Source: CAWANF01 sp963783355
Lineage (GTDB): Bacteria > Bacteroidota > Rhodothermia > Balneolales > DATFMH01
Reading direction: 5' to 3'
Assembly (NCBI GenBank): GCA_963783355.1
Contig: CAWANF010000012.1
Coordinates: 193,410 to 257,409 of the forward strand
Length of the DNA: 64,000 nucleotides
Part shown: positions 17,064 through 25,698 of the stretch, in pieces
Numbering within the stretch: position 1 is the first letter of the stretch
Layout of the letters: each line of letters begins with the position of its first letter
The notes under the pieces: generated by a model
Databases searched by the model: none
The model's input: only the letters and a program-made list of their open reading frames with translations
What the model was told of the DNA's origin: nothing
Position numbers and translations under genes: made by a program

Positions 17064-18347
17064 ATGGACTTGGGTAAGTCAAATTCATTCTGGAACAGAA
17101 AAATAAAGGGTATTATTCGCAGATTTTTTAAAGGATTTCTGTTTGTCATAATAACTTCGAATCTTAGTTATGCCCAGGAAGGATTCAACAATTGGAGTTT
17201 GGGATTCAGAGGGGGTAGTTCCATTGCAAAAATGAATATCGGTTCAAAAATATTACCCGTTTACGGTTTCAATATACGATATGCTGCAAGTCCTTATGTT
17301 GCAATACAGGGCAACTTCGATACGGGTCAGTTTAAAAGTGTAAATCCAATTAATGATGTTTATGGAAGAACATTTAAAAACGACTACTTTCAATATTCTA
17401 TAACCGGAAATATTAACCTGCTAAGGTTATTGAATGTCAACGGATTATCGAAACGGGTAAGTTTTTACGGATTATTGGGGGTAGGGCAAATTTTCAATAA
17501 TGTTAAAACAACTATTAATACAAACGTGACTGATTACATTGCTTACGAGGGTCATAATAATAAAGAAACGTCCATTTTTGCAGTCAGCGGTGCCGGATTA
17601 CGTTTTAACATCAATCCACGCTTCGATTTCTTTATGCAATACGAATACACCTACACCGGTAGTGCCTATATCGATGGTTATAATTATTCTTCACATCTGA
17701 ATAAAGATCGATATACGTTTTTGAGCAGTGGAATTTCAATAAAACTGGGAAAGAAAAATAAACCCGATGCAGACTGGGAAACCAGTCATTCGGTTTGGCA
17801 GGGCCGGTTCAGCACTTATGAAAATCAGATAAGAGATATACGGAAGGATTTTATCAAACTTAATGATAGTTATCAGGCAAGATTAGCATCTTTAGAACTG
17901 GAACAAAATAACTTAAAGGCAACAAGCGAAAACTCAAAACAAACATTTTTGAACCTTAGCCAGGAAATAAAGGAAGCCTCTAAAATCAAAAAGATTATCA
18001 GCGATTCCGGTATTGAGAACCAGATGACGATACTTTTCGCATTTGATTCTGATAAAATCCTGCCACAAGCTGATATCATACTCAGTCATATGGTTAAAAA
18101 TTTAATTAAGTATCCAGAGATTACTGTAAAGATTTTAGGTTATGCCGATTCTACCGGATCCGTCGAATACAATAACAAGTTGTCGAAGCGCCGTGCGTAT
18201 GCCATTTATAACTATTTGAAAGACAATAAAATTGACAGTAAAAGGATTTCACTTGAAGGTTTGGGTGAGTATAATCCCCTGGCTACAAATAAATCGATTT
18301 TGGGAAGGGTATACAATCGTCGTGTAGAAATTATTTTAATGCGATAA
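17064..18347 (+). CDS. Outer-membrane beta-barrel protein with OmpA C-terminal domain
   Basis: A signal sequence ends near 'FVIITSNLSYAQE'. An OmpA-like eight-stranded barrel region follows (aromatic-rich strands, ~residues 45-235), then a coiled-coil linker (~255-310). The C-terminal OmpA/MotB peptidoglycan-binding domain starts with 'MTILFAFDSDKILPQA' and carries the motif 'GYADSTGSVEYNNKLSKRRA'. The protein should anchor the outer membrane to peptidoglycan. The start was set to the ATG at 17064 because a strong GGGAGGG lies just upstream; the longer frame from 17043 would place that site inside the gene. A strong terminator follows. Confidence 0.88.
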   Translation: MDLGKSNSFWNRKIKGIIRRFFKGFLFVIITSNLSYAQEGFNNWSLGFRGGSSIAKMNIGSKILPVYGFNIRYAASPYVAIQGNFDTGQFKSVNPINDVYGRTFKNDYFQYSITGNINLLRLLNVNGLSKRVSFYGLLGVGQIFNNVKTTINTNVTDYIAYEGHNNKETSIFAVSGAGLRFNINPRFDFFMQYEYTYTGSAYIDGYNYSSHLNKDRYTFLSSGISIKLGKKNKPDADWETSHSVWQGRFSTYENQIRDIRKDFIKLNDSYQARLASLELEQNNLKATSENSKQTFLNLSQEIKEASKIKKIISDSGIENQMTILFAFDSDKILPQADIILSHMVKNLIKYPEITVKILGYADSTGSVEYNNKLSKRRAYAIYNYLKDNKIDSKRISLEGLGEYNPLATNKSILGRVYNRRVEIILMR

Positions 18348-18400
18348 CACAGTACTAGATAAGGGTAGCCTGTCATCTACAATACGGTGAATACATGGAT

Positions 18401-18435
18401 CAAGCGGATGCTGAAACATCCGCTTGAATTTTTCC
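18401..18435 (+). terminator. Rho-independent terminator after OmpA-family gene
   Basis: A perfect 10-bp GC-containing stem (CAAGCGGATG at 18401-18410, CATCCGCTTG at 18417-18426) with loop CTGAAA is followed by AATTTTTC. It lies 53 bases after the OmpA-family stop codon. Confidence 0.85.
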
Positions 18436-18468
18436 CCTGATTAATTAACCGTAAAATGTTTTGGAAAT

Positions 18469-19428
18469 ATGGACAAACATGCAAGAAATTCACTGAGAAA
18501 CATATTGCCGTTATGGTTAACTGAACCCCTTCGTTCAGCAAAATACCGGCTCCTGAACATACTGGAAATTTACCGTTATCAACTCAATACCATTGAGGAA
18601 CCAGGCATCAACCAATCGATAAGCAATGCCGTGCTGACAACCAGCAAATTGTTCACCGCAAGAAAAACTATCTTTTTTTATCCTGATTTACCCAATCCGG
18701 CATCCACCTTGCATAAAATCTGTTTGAATCTCGGATACCAAATGACCCATAATCCAACGCATAAATTTGATCTCGCCATTAAATGGCGCGACGATACTTT
18801 TTATACTCCGGATGAAACTTTCGAAAAAATAAAAATTAAATATAAAATCATAAATGGAAACTGCCTGAATATCAGCAAATCTAATGTTTCTAAAACGTTT
18901 GAAAAGGTCTTTGGTTATCCTTTACATATCAATCCAGTAACCTATAACGGACTATGTTTGAAAAAATCGGAGATCAATGCCGTTCGGGATGAACAGATTG
19001 TACAATGTCCAATAAATCAGCCAGAGCAAGGTTTTGTTTACCAGAAATTAATAGACAATCAAACAGCTGATAAATCTTTTAAAGATATCCGGGTTCCGGT
19101 TATTCATGGCGAAATTCCATTCGTTTATTATGTTTACCGAAATGAAAATCAACGTTTCATCAGAGGCACCATTCATGTTGAGTTAAAATATGGTGATGAT
19201 GAATTTTCCGGGGATGAGAAGATAAAAATCAGTCAGTTCTGTAAGGATTTTGCTTTGGATTTTGGAGAACTGGATATTCTCCGGGATAACCATGATCACA
19301 GGATTTACATTGTTGATGCCAACAACACTCCCTCAGGACCACCTAAAAAACTGAGCCATACATTAAAAATATCCGCGATTAATAAATTATCGGACGTTTT
19401 CAGAAAACACTTTATTGAGGCTGAGTGA
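18469..19428 (+). CDS. ATP-grasp-like protein of unknown function
   Basis: This is a 319-residue soluble protein. The C-terminal third ('FALDFGELDILRDN' then 'IYIVDANNTPSGPP') looks like the metal- and ATP-binding end of an ATP-grasp fold, where acidic residues and the D-x-N pattern bind magnesium. 'HKFDLAIKWRDD' and 'VYQKLID' may belong to the N-terminal and central domains. Related proteins occur near sugar or capsule genes, but the substrate is unknown. It follows a terminator and appears to be a single-gene unit. Confidence 0.5.
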   Translation: MDKHARNSLRNILPLWLTEPLRSAKYRLLNILEIYRYQLNTIEEPGINQSISNAVLTTSKLFTARKTIFFYPDLPNPASTLHKICLNLGYQMTHNPTHKFDLAIKWRDDTFYTPDETFEKIKIKYKIINGNCLNISKSNVSKTFEKVFGYPLHINPVTYNGLCLKKSEINAVRDEQIVQCPINQPEQGFVYQKLIDNQTADKSFKDIRVPVIHGEIPFVYYVYRNENQRFIRGTIHVELKYGDDEFSGDEKIKISQFCKDFALDFGELDILRDNHDHRIYIVDANNTPSGPPKKLSHTLKISAINKLSDVFRKHFIEAE

Positions 19429-19607
19429 TAGGCTTGGTTGTCCATCATAATTATGCACGGCAAGACAAAGATTTATTGAAATTTTCCCTTCAAGCTTTCT
19501 TTTAATCCATTATCTTACGGGAACATAAGTGTCATTATTATTGATCTATCGATAGGACAGAAATACATCAATATTCAATTGAAATATTAAATTACTGGAG
19601 ATTTTCT

Positions 19608-20810
19608 ATGAAAGTGCTTATTGCAGATAAGCTCTCCGATAAAACAAGAGATGCTTTAAAACAATTAGGAGCAGAAGTTACTGTAAATCCGGATCTGACA
19701 GCCGATGATCTTCCGGAAGCTATCGGAAATAATGAAGTTTTAATCGTTCGGTCTACCAAAGTCAAAGCAGAAACAATAGAATCGGCACCTTCCCTTTCCA
19801 TGATAATCAGAGCCGGTGCCGGCGTGAATACTATTGATCTCGAAAAAGCTTCGAGTCGTGGTATACATGTTGCCAATTGCCCGGGGAAAAATACCGATGC
19901 GGTAGCAGAATTGGCCATTGGTTTTCTTATAGCATGCGATCGCCGTATTGTCGATGCCACCGTCGATTTGAGAAACGGAAAGTGGAGAAAAAAAGAATAT
20001 GGCAAAGCCCGCGGATTGAAAGGCCGTACATTGGGTATTATAGGTCTTGGATCGATTGGTAAAGCTGTTGCCAGCAGAGCGCAGGGACTGGAAATGAACG
20101 TCGTTGCCTGGTCGAGGAACCTGAATGAAGAAACAGCGGAAGTACTCGGGATTGGCTATTGCGAGACGCCAATGGAAGTCGCAGAACAGGCTGACGCCAT
20201 TTCCGTACATCTTGCTGCAAATTCCGATACCAAATATTTCATTGGCAAAAATTTCTTCGATAAAATGAAGCCCGGTACCATTTTCCTCAATTCTTCCCGC
20301 GGAGAGGTCGTCGATACCAATGCATTAAAACAAGCTATCAAAGATAAAAATATCCGTGCCGGAATTGATGTGTATGAAAACGAACCCACTAGTGGTGATG
20401 CCGTATATGATGATACTGAATTAGCCGCTATGATTACGGGTTCTCCACACATCGGAGCCTCGACAGACCAATCGTCTGAAGCTATAGCTGAAGAAGTAGT
20501 ACGCGTTTTTCAAAGTTATATCGAAACGGGAAAACCGGTAAACGCCGTAAATATCCGGGAAAAGAAATCAAAAATAAACCTTGTTGTCCGGCATTATAAT
20601 AAAGTTGGCGTTTTGGCTTCAGTACTTGATATTCTCCGTAATGAAGGTGTCAATATTGAAGAAATGGAAAATACGATATTCCGTGGAGGTGATGCCGCTT
20701 CCTGCACACTGATGCTCGATCGGGCTCCGACTGAAGGGGTCATTAAATCTATTAAAGACGCCGATAACATAATTCAGGTGATGTTAAAAGAAACGATAGT
20801 TGAAAATTAA
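19608..20810 (+). CDS. serA: D-3-phosphoglycerate dehydrogenase with ACT domain
   Basis: This 400-residue protein catalyses the first step of serine synthesis. The NAD-binding motif is 'LGIIGLGSIGKAVA', the conserved substrate-binding arginine is in 'NSSRGEVVDT', and the catalytic histidine is in 'GSPHIGASTDQSSE'. A C-terminal ACT-type domain (~residues 325-400, 'RHYNKVGVLASVLDILRN') suggests feedback control by serine. It has a Shine-Dalgarno GGAG and its own terminator, so it appears monocistronic. Confidence 0.93.
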   Translation: MKVLIADKLSDKTRDALKQLGAEVTVNPDLTADDLPEAIGNNEVLIVRSTKVKAETIESAPSLSMIIRAGAGVNTIDLEKASSRGIHVANCPGKNTDAVAELAIGFLIACDRRIVDATVDLRNGKWRKKEYGKARGLKGRTLGIIGLGSIGKAVASRAQGLEMNVVAWSRNLNEETAEVLGIGYCETPMEVAEQADAISVHLAANSDTKYFIGKNFFDKMKPGTIFLNSSRGEVVDTNALKQAIKDKNIRAGIDVYENEPTSGDAVYDDTELAAMITGSPHIGASTDQSSEAIAEEVVRVFQSYIETGKPVNAVNIREKKSKINLVVRHYNKVGVLASVLDILRNEGVNIEEMENTIFRGGDAASCTLMLDRAPTEGVIKSIKDADNIIQVMLKETIVEN

Positions 20811-20816
20811 AAAGCT

Positions 20817-20844
20817 CCCCCGGTACATAAAGCCGGGGGTTTTT
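20817..20844 (+). terminator. Rho-independent terminator after serA
   Basis: A 7-bp GC-rich stem CCCCCGG/CCGGGGG with loop TACATAAAG is followed immediately by TTTTT. It sits 6 bases after the serA stop codon. Confidence 0.9.
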
Positions 20845-20861
20845 ACCCCATTAACAATCCA

Positions 20862-22124
20862 TTGAAATACAAGTCATTATCAAAATTACTGCAAAGGACC
20901 AGAACTCCGAGTTCAAGTGTCGTTGGAATCGCCGGATTTATCATCACGATCCTGGCCGCGTCAACAATGGTCCACCACATATCTTTCGTGCAGCGCCTGG
21001 TGGTCTTCAGGTACTGGAACCTAATTATCTCCGGCTTCATGGCGTTTATTCTGCCTCATGTCCTTTTCCCTGATAGTAATTTTGCGGCAATACAGCTTTT
21101 AAATTTTTCACCTGGCCAAATCATTAGTTATCAAATCAGGAACCAGCGTTTTTTACTCATAACCATTCTTATTTCCTATTTAATTATTGCTTTTTTTGAT
21201 CCCGGAGGATGGGATCATGAAATTATTCAAAAAACCACCATTTTATTTGATGGTATCCTGTTTTTAGCAGGCATCTTTTCTTTGTCATATTATCTCTATG
21301 CACGGGTTGGTATAGAATCCCAGGCCTGGCAGGAAGGCTTAAAAGGCGCTAAAGTTCGTGATTTTCAAAAAGAAACCGGCAGTGTCCAGGTATCACCGGG
21401 TTCACTGCCGACATTTCAAACAACGATTATTATCACTTTAGCCGGTATGTTATCCGTTGTTTTTGGAGCTTATGTTTCCGAATTGATTCATTTTCGAATA
21501 GAATGGCTTCCCGGTATTTTTTTAATCATTATAGGATTCTCGTTAATCCGGAAAAACGCATCCGTCTTCGATCGTTTTTTTTATCAAACCCATGCTTTCT
21601 ATTCGGATTTTCTCTCCGATTCCTCAGGTTCTGAAACGGCAAACCGAACTGCAACGTATCAAAGTATCTATTGGGTTCCTGAACGCTGGAAACCATCGGC
21701 ATGGGCCGGAATTGTTCAAATAGATCGCTATTTTCCTATGGGCCGAATTGTATTTCTCGGGCATTTCATCCTGTGGCTTTTATTTTATTTCGGTTCTGCT
21801 CCATTTATCCGTAATTCGTATTTATTTCTTTTCGTATTACTCCAGAACACCAGTATCTATTTGCTGCTAAACAAGCGAATCGGCCCGGTATCCTGGAATT
21901 ATCGAATACAGAAACCAACCGACTGGGTTTTAACACGATTTTTTATTCAGATACGATGGCTGCTGCCTTTTATCCTGAGTTTGACGTTACTCGTTACATT
22001 CACCGATTCATTTAATTTCATGGATCTCATGGCCTGGAGCATCGGTTTCATATTCACAGATCTATTTGGAAGTATCATTTTCACGTTTTCCCACGAACCT
22101 CAATTTTTATCGCAATATGCCTGA
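20862..22124 (+). CDS. ABC transporter permease-like integral membrane protein
   Basis: This protein of ~420 residues has around ten hydrophobic segments spread along its length and no recognised soluble domain. It overlaps the downstream ABC ATPase gene by 8 bp, which makes it the likely membrane partner. The longest frame starts at a TTG (20862) with no ribosome-binding site. The true start is uncertain; an ATG at 20967 would remove the first helix. I infer an ABC-2-type exporter by context. The substrate is unknown. Confidence 0.6.
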   Translation: MKYKSLSKLLQRTRTPSSSVVGIAGFIITILAASTMVHHISFVQRLVVFRYWNLIISGFMAFILPHVLFPDSNFAAIQLLNFSPGQIISYQIRNQRFLLITILISYLIIAFFDPGGWDHEIIQKTTILFDGILFLAGIFSLSYYLYARVGIESQAWQEGLKGAKVRDFQKETGSVQVSPGSLPTFQTTIIITLAGMLSVVFGAYVSELIHFRIEWLPGIFLIIIGFSLIRKNASVFDRFFYQTHAFYSDFLSDSSGSETANRTATYQSIYWVPERWKPSAWAGIVQIDRYFPMGRIVFLGHFILWLLFYFGSAPFIRNSYLFLFVLLQNTSIYLLLNKRIGPVSWNYRIQKPTDWVLTRFFIQIRWLLPFILSLTLLVTFTDSFNFMDLMAWSIGFIFTDLFGSIIFTFSHEPQFLSQYA

Positions 22125-22764
22125 ACATAATCATTTAAAACTGGATAATATCTTCAAACGATATAATGCCGGACCTTATATTATTTCAGATTTCAGTTAT
22201 GTATTTGAGTCGGGTAGTGCTTCAGCATTTATTGGTCCCAATGGTTCAGGAAAAACGACATTAATGAGAATGCTTTCCGTTTCTGCTTATCCGACATCAG
22301 GCATCATTACCTATGGTAATATCGATATCTCACAACATCCGCATCAATATTTGTCAAATACTGGCATTGTATACGATCAGCCTGACTTACCGTATTACCT
22401 GACGACTGTCGAGCTTATGGAATGGGTCATGAGAAACAGAAAATTATGGAATGAAGAGACTCCCAAACACATCGACATGTTATTGAATCGACTGATGCTG
22501 GATGAACGGCGAAATAATTTAATCGGGACCTATTCCAGCGGCATGATGAAAAAAGCTCAAATTGCCGCTGCTTTAATATCCCGGCCTTCAATACTGTTGA
22601 TGGACGAGCCCTTTAAAGGACTTGATGAAGAAAGTAAAGAGGCGACTATCGGAATTTTGAAAGAATTTGTATCCAATGGCCACATCCTCATTCTTTCAAG
22701 CCATATTAAAGCAACGCTGGAGCCTATTTGCAGCGATTACATCTCGTTTCCAATCCAAAAATAA
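22117..22764 (+). CDS. ABC transporter ATP-binding protein
   Basis: This ~215-residue ATPase has Walker A 'IGPNGSGKTTLMR', a signature motif 'YSSGMMKKAQIAAALISRP', Walker B 'ILLMDEPFKGLDEE' and an H-loop 'LILSSH'. It lacks an exporter-type membrane domain and pairs with the overlapping permease gene. The ATG at 22117 overlaps the permease stop codon and gives the family's usual start; a longer frame opens at 22066. The motif set resembles CcmA/NatA-type ATPases of ABC-2 exporters. Confidence 0.9.
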   Translation: MPEHNHLKLDNIFKRYNAGPYIISDFSYVFESGSASAFIGPNGSGKTTLMRMLSVSAYPTSGIITYGNIDISQHPHQYLSNTGIVYDQPDLPYYLTTVELMEWVMRNRKLWNEETPKHIDMLLNRLMLDERRNNLIGTYSSGMMKKAQIAAALISRPSILLMDEPFKGLDEESKEATIGILKEFVSNGHILILSSHIKATLEPICSDYISFPIQK

Positions 22765-23094
22765 CAGATATTATCCCGGTTTTTTATAAGAATAGTTTTC
22801 GAAAAAATCAGGATAATTTTTGCCCTGATATTTATGGTAAAACTTATCCTGATTTGAGCATCGGAATGGTATCGTTAGCAACCATTTGCTACTTCCGGAT
22901 ATTAATTTTTAATGATTTACGCGTCATTTAAAAAATTAAATAGTATATTGTTTTACAAAGCAAATCTGTATTTGATATTTATTTCCATACAAACCGTTTT
23001 CTCGAACATCTATACAGATACTATTCATCCTGGTTTAAAAATTTAATTTGAATAAATATTACACATTATAGGTGATATAGAAAGGGATTTAGCA
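22765..23094. other. Intergenic region with a long inverted repeat
   Basis: No supported gene lies here, although a 67-codon frame crosses part of it. The main feature is the inverted repeat at 22805-22855. The remainder is AT-rich and precedes phoU, so it should contain the phoU promoter. Confidence 0.5.
22805..22855. repeat. 12-bp perfect inverted repeat
   Basis: AAATCAGGATAA (22805-22816) and TTATCCTGATTT (22844-22855) are exact reverse complements separated by 27 bases. No T-run follows on either strand, so it is not a typical intrinsic terminator. It may be an RNA hairpin at the end of the ABC transcript or a DNA-binding site. Confidence 0.6.
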
Positions 23095-23784
23095 ATGAAC
23101 CATTTCGATTTTGAACTAAAAAAATTAAAAAATAATGTCGTTGAGATGATGGAGCTGGTGCATGAGCAGTTGGCCATGGGAAAAGACGCGGTCCTCCATT
23201 TTGATAAGGAACTGGCAACGCATATTCTCAAGAAAGAAAAGAAAGTGAATAAGTTTGAACTGAAAATAGACACTAATTGTGAAAATATTTTAGCTTTGTT
23301 CAACCCGGTTGCTGTAGATTTGCGGTTTGTCATGGCTGCATTTAAGATTAATTCCAACCTGGAAAGAATTGGAGACAATGCCGAAGCTATTGCCCGCCAC
23401 GTCATTAATTTTGAAGAAGCTTTGCCTGATACTTACCTGAAACACATTCACTTCGATGAAATTTACAATAGTGCTTTACGAATGTTCGACGATGTGCAGG
23501 AAGCTTTTATCGATGAGGATACGCATATCGCCCGGGAGGTGTTTCCGATTGATAAAATATTGAACAGGATCAACCGGGAAGCGGCGGAAAAGACGATGCA
23601 ATATATTCGCAACAAACCCGAAAGTTCCACATCACAGGTACTGGATCTGCTTTCTGTTGTACGCAAATTAGAACGAACGGGGGATCTTTCTAAAAACAAT
23701 GCTGAAGAGATTATATTCTACATGGAGGCAAAAGTATTAAAACACCGCAAGAAAAAGTCACTAAAAACCTCTGATTTTCAATAA
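23095..23784 (+). CDS. phoU: PhoU-family protein
   Basis: This 229-residue helical protein has two PhoU repeats. Typical acidic, metal-binding segments are visible: 'KINSNLERIGDNAEAIARHV' in the first repeat and 'VVRKLERTGDLSKNNAEEII' in the second. The E-x-x-x-D/G-D pattern is the PhoU hallmark. PhoU modulates phosphate import and PhoR signalling. No pst genes or PhoR are nearby, so its partner lies elsewhere. Confidence 0.88.
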   Translation: MNHFDFELKKLKNNVVEMMELVHEQLAMGKDAVLHFDKELATHILKKEKKVNKFELKIDTNCENILALFNPVAVDLRFVMAAFKINSNLERIGDNAEAIARHVINFEEALPDTYLKHIHFDEIYNSALRMFDDVQEAFIDEDTHIAREVFPIDKILNRINREAAEKTMQYIRNKPESSTSQVLDLLSVVRKLERTGDLSKNNAEEIIFYMEAKVLKHRKKKSLKTSDFQ

Positions 23785-23918
23785 AATATTTCCTGCTTGC
23801 TCAGATTAAAATATCTGAACGATAGACATAATACTTGCGAAATTACCGTCGAAATTTGTATGCTTTGAAAAGCATTTATAAATAATGCTTTAAATAAAAC
23901 TATTCACAGAGAGGATTT

Positions 23919-24338
23919 ATGAAAAGGTATTACTTTATTATTTTGCTTCTGGCAGGGTTTGTTTCTTTTTATGGCTGTTCCACCACAGGAGCTTTCATTT
24001 CATCAAACCTTACAAATGTCGAGCTTTCTAAAGCAAATTACAGGATAGTAGCAACCAATGTTACCGGGGAATCGACCTCAGGATATGTATTAGGCTTCAC
24101 CTATTCCTATGGAGTAGAAACCACGACTTTAGCTATTGCCAGGGTCAATGGAACCGGTAAACTTTATCAGGAAGCCATTGAAAATCTATGGAACAATTTC
24201 AAAAAAAATCATGGCGATGTTGAAGGAAAGAAACTGGCACTTGTTAATGTCCGGTACGATAGTGACAACAAAAATTTCTTAGTTTATACCGAAGCCATGA
24301 TATCGGTCCGTGCCGATATAGTTGAATTCACTCAATAG
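23919..24338 (+). CDS. Small lipoprotein (DUF6567-like)
   Basis: This 139-residue protein has a lipoprotein signal 'LLLAGFVSFYGCSTTG' with the lipidated cysteine near residue 20. The mature part is mostly beta-strand, with 'YRIVATNVTGESTSGYVLGF' and 'VNVRYDSDNKNFLVYTEA'. It resembles DUF6567-family proteins, which are small lipoproteins of unknown role in Bacteroidota and relatives. A good Shine-Dalgarno (GAGAGGA) precedes the ATG. No partner gene is apparent. Confidence 0.7.
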   Translation: MKRYYFIILLLAGFVSFYGCSTTGAFISSNLTNVELSKANYRIVATNVTGESTSGYVLGFTYSYGVETTTLAIARVNGTGKLYQEAIENLWNNFKKNHGDVEGKKLALVNVRYDSDNKNFLVYTEAMISVRADIVEFTQ

Positions 24339-24377
24339 TCAAACAACCGTATTCTTTCCTTCACAAACAAATCGAAA

Positions 24378-24905
24378 TCAGTAAGTCAATCTGGGAACGC
24401 CAACATTCGGCGCCAAAGTACTGGCTCCAAACCAATGCGTATAGAGTAATACCATAACAAGGCCGAATATCATGTGCAGTGCAACAAATACAACCGTTGT
24501 GGGTAATCCCCATTGATTTACAAAGATGCCTGGTTTAGACATTGCTTTAGATTCACCCATTTGGGGATGTTCTTCTCCGACAGAACCAAGAATAACACCG
24601 GATAACAAGCCATGACCGAATCCAAATAATAAACCAATTTGCCATGTTGGATTCACATTTATACCCATATATAAAATTATGTAAGACAGTGCATAAATGG
24701 CTCCAAGGCCCAAATGAAGGATGGTTCCTATTGCATACGATTTACCATTTTCACCTGCTTTCGTAAAAAATGACCCAAGAATAAATGGAAAATCCAGTTT
24801 AATTCCGAATAATCTTACTACATAACCAAGCATTCCCATTACTATTGCAGCCGCAACACCAGCCATAGCAGCATATCCTAAATTAGCAACAAGTTGAGGT
24901 CCCAT
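24378..24905 (-). CDS. Membrane protein of unknown function
   Basis: This 175-residue protein has four to five predicted transmembrane helices. A conserved-looking segment 'IGLLFGFGHGLLSGVILGSV' contains a histidine inside a membrane helix, and the end has 'VFVALHMIFGLVMVLLY'. Its family is not recognised with confidence. It is convergent with the preceding lipoprotein gene (39 bp apart). Confidence 0.55.
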   Translation of the reverse strand: MGPQLVANLGYAAMAGVAAAIVMGMLGYVVRLFGIKLDFPFILGSFFTKAGENGKSYAIGTILHLGLGAIYALSYIILYMGINVNPTWQIGLLFGFGHGLLSGVILGSVGEEHPQMGESKAMSKPGIFVNQWGLPTTVVFVALHMIFGLVMVLLYTHWFGASTLAPNVGVPRLTY

Positions 24906-25310
24906 ATCTAAGTTCTAATTATATGTTATTATTTAACTAACCTGTTCCCTCGCTATAAAATTCATATCCGTAATTTAACTATGATTTTTATAGGTCAACG
25001 AGAGTTTAAATTTTAAATTTCAGATTCCTAAAGCGTATTCCACTTTAATTCAGCAATCAAAAATAAGAAAACCTTACTTTATTCACAGATATTTAATAGT
25101 ATAAAGTCAGATAAATTTCCCGAACATTTACCATTAATTACATTTTTACCCCGCCAAGTATCAACAAAAACAGACTAATTGCTTGTATAATTTTATTTAA
25201 CTAAATTGACAACTGACAGTTGATTTAATATTGGAAGTATGTCTTCATATTGCCTGTATTACACGCTGTCGAAGTAAAAAGTTAATTAAAATTTCTGGAG
25301 TTGTTTAAAA
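24906..25310. other. Divergent intergenic region and long cold-shock leader
   Basis: No gene is seen in these 405 bp. Near 25206 a possible promoter and a small palindrome precede the cold-shock gene. The region also serves the minus-strand membrane-protein gene. Long untranslated leaders are typical for cold-shock genes. Confidence 0.5.
25206..25235 (+). promoter_or_regulatory. Possible promoter/operator before the cold-shock gene
   Basis: TTGACA at 25206-25211 overlaps a 13-base palindrome CAACTGACAGTTG (25210-25222, arms CAACTG/CAGTTG). An AT-rich TAATATT follows, although its spacing from TTGACA is shorter than the classical 17 bp. This would give a leader of about 75 bases. Confidence 0.3.
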
Positions 25311-25523
25311 ATGGCAGATCGTGAAACTGGAACCGTCAAATGGTTTCATAATGATAAGGGATATGGTTTCATCTCCCGTGATCAAGGTGACGATATATTC
25401 GTTCACTACAGTGAAATCATAGCAGATGGTTTCAAAAATTTGGTTGAAGGACAGCGTGTAGAATTTACAGTAGCCCAAGGGCAAAAAGGATTACAGGCAC
25501 AAGAAGTAACTCTAATTCAATAA
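25311..25523 (+). CDS. Cold-shock protein (CspA family)
   Basis: This 70-residue protein is a single cold-shock domain. It opens 'GTVKWFHNDKGYGFISRD' with the RNP1 motif (KGYGFI), and RNP2 follows as 'DIFVHYSEI'. It ends at the normal family length. Such proteins bind single-stranded RNA/DNA and act as RNA chaperones at low temperature or in stress. It has a GGAG ribosome-binding site, a long leader and its own strong terminator. Confidence 0.95.
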   Translation: MADRETGTVKWFHNDKGYGFISRDQGDDIFVHYSEIIADGFKNLVEGQRVEFTVAQGQKGLQAQEVTLIQ

Positions 25524-25543
25524 TTTTCAGCGTTGTTAGTACC

Positions 25544-25575
25544 GCACCTCAGGTTTCCTGAGGTGCTTTTTTTTT
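25544..25575 (+). terminator. Strong Rho-independent terminator after the cold-shock gene
   Basis: A perfect 10-bp stem GCACCTCAGG/CCTGAGGTGC with a TTT loop is followed by nine T residues. Confidence 0.95.
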
Positions 25576-25640
25576 GCCTGATTTCAGGTTTTATAATAAT
25601 TAATCCGGCATTTTCTTATTTCCGGTTACCAATTAGCATA

Positions 25641-25671
25641 AAAAAAGCCCCGCTCAAACGGGGCTTTTTTT
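25641..25671 (-). terminator. Bidirectional terminator between cold-shock and M13 peptidase genes
   Basis: The symmetrical sequence AAAAAAGCCCCG, loop CTCAAA, CGGGGCTTTTTT ends both converging genes. It lies 28 bases past the M13 peptidase stop codon on the minus strand and backs up the plus-strand terminator. Confidence 0.92.
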
Positions 25672-25698
25672 ATAATTTAAACTTGTTTCAAAAAGAAC

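Noticed and set aside
22728..22931. A 67-codon plus-strand reading frame after the ABC ATPase
   Set aside because: It starts inside the ATPase gene, has no ribosome-binding site and spans the long inverted repeat; composition is not protein-like.
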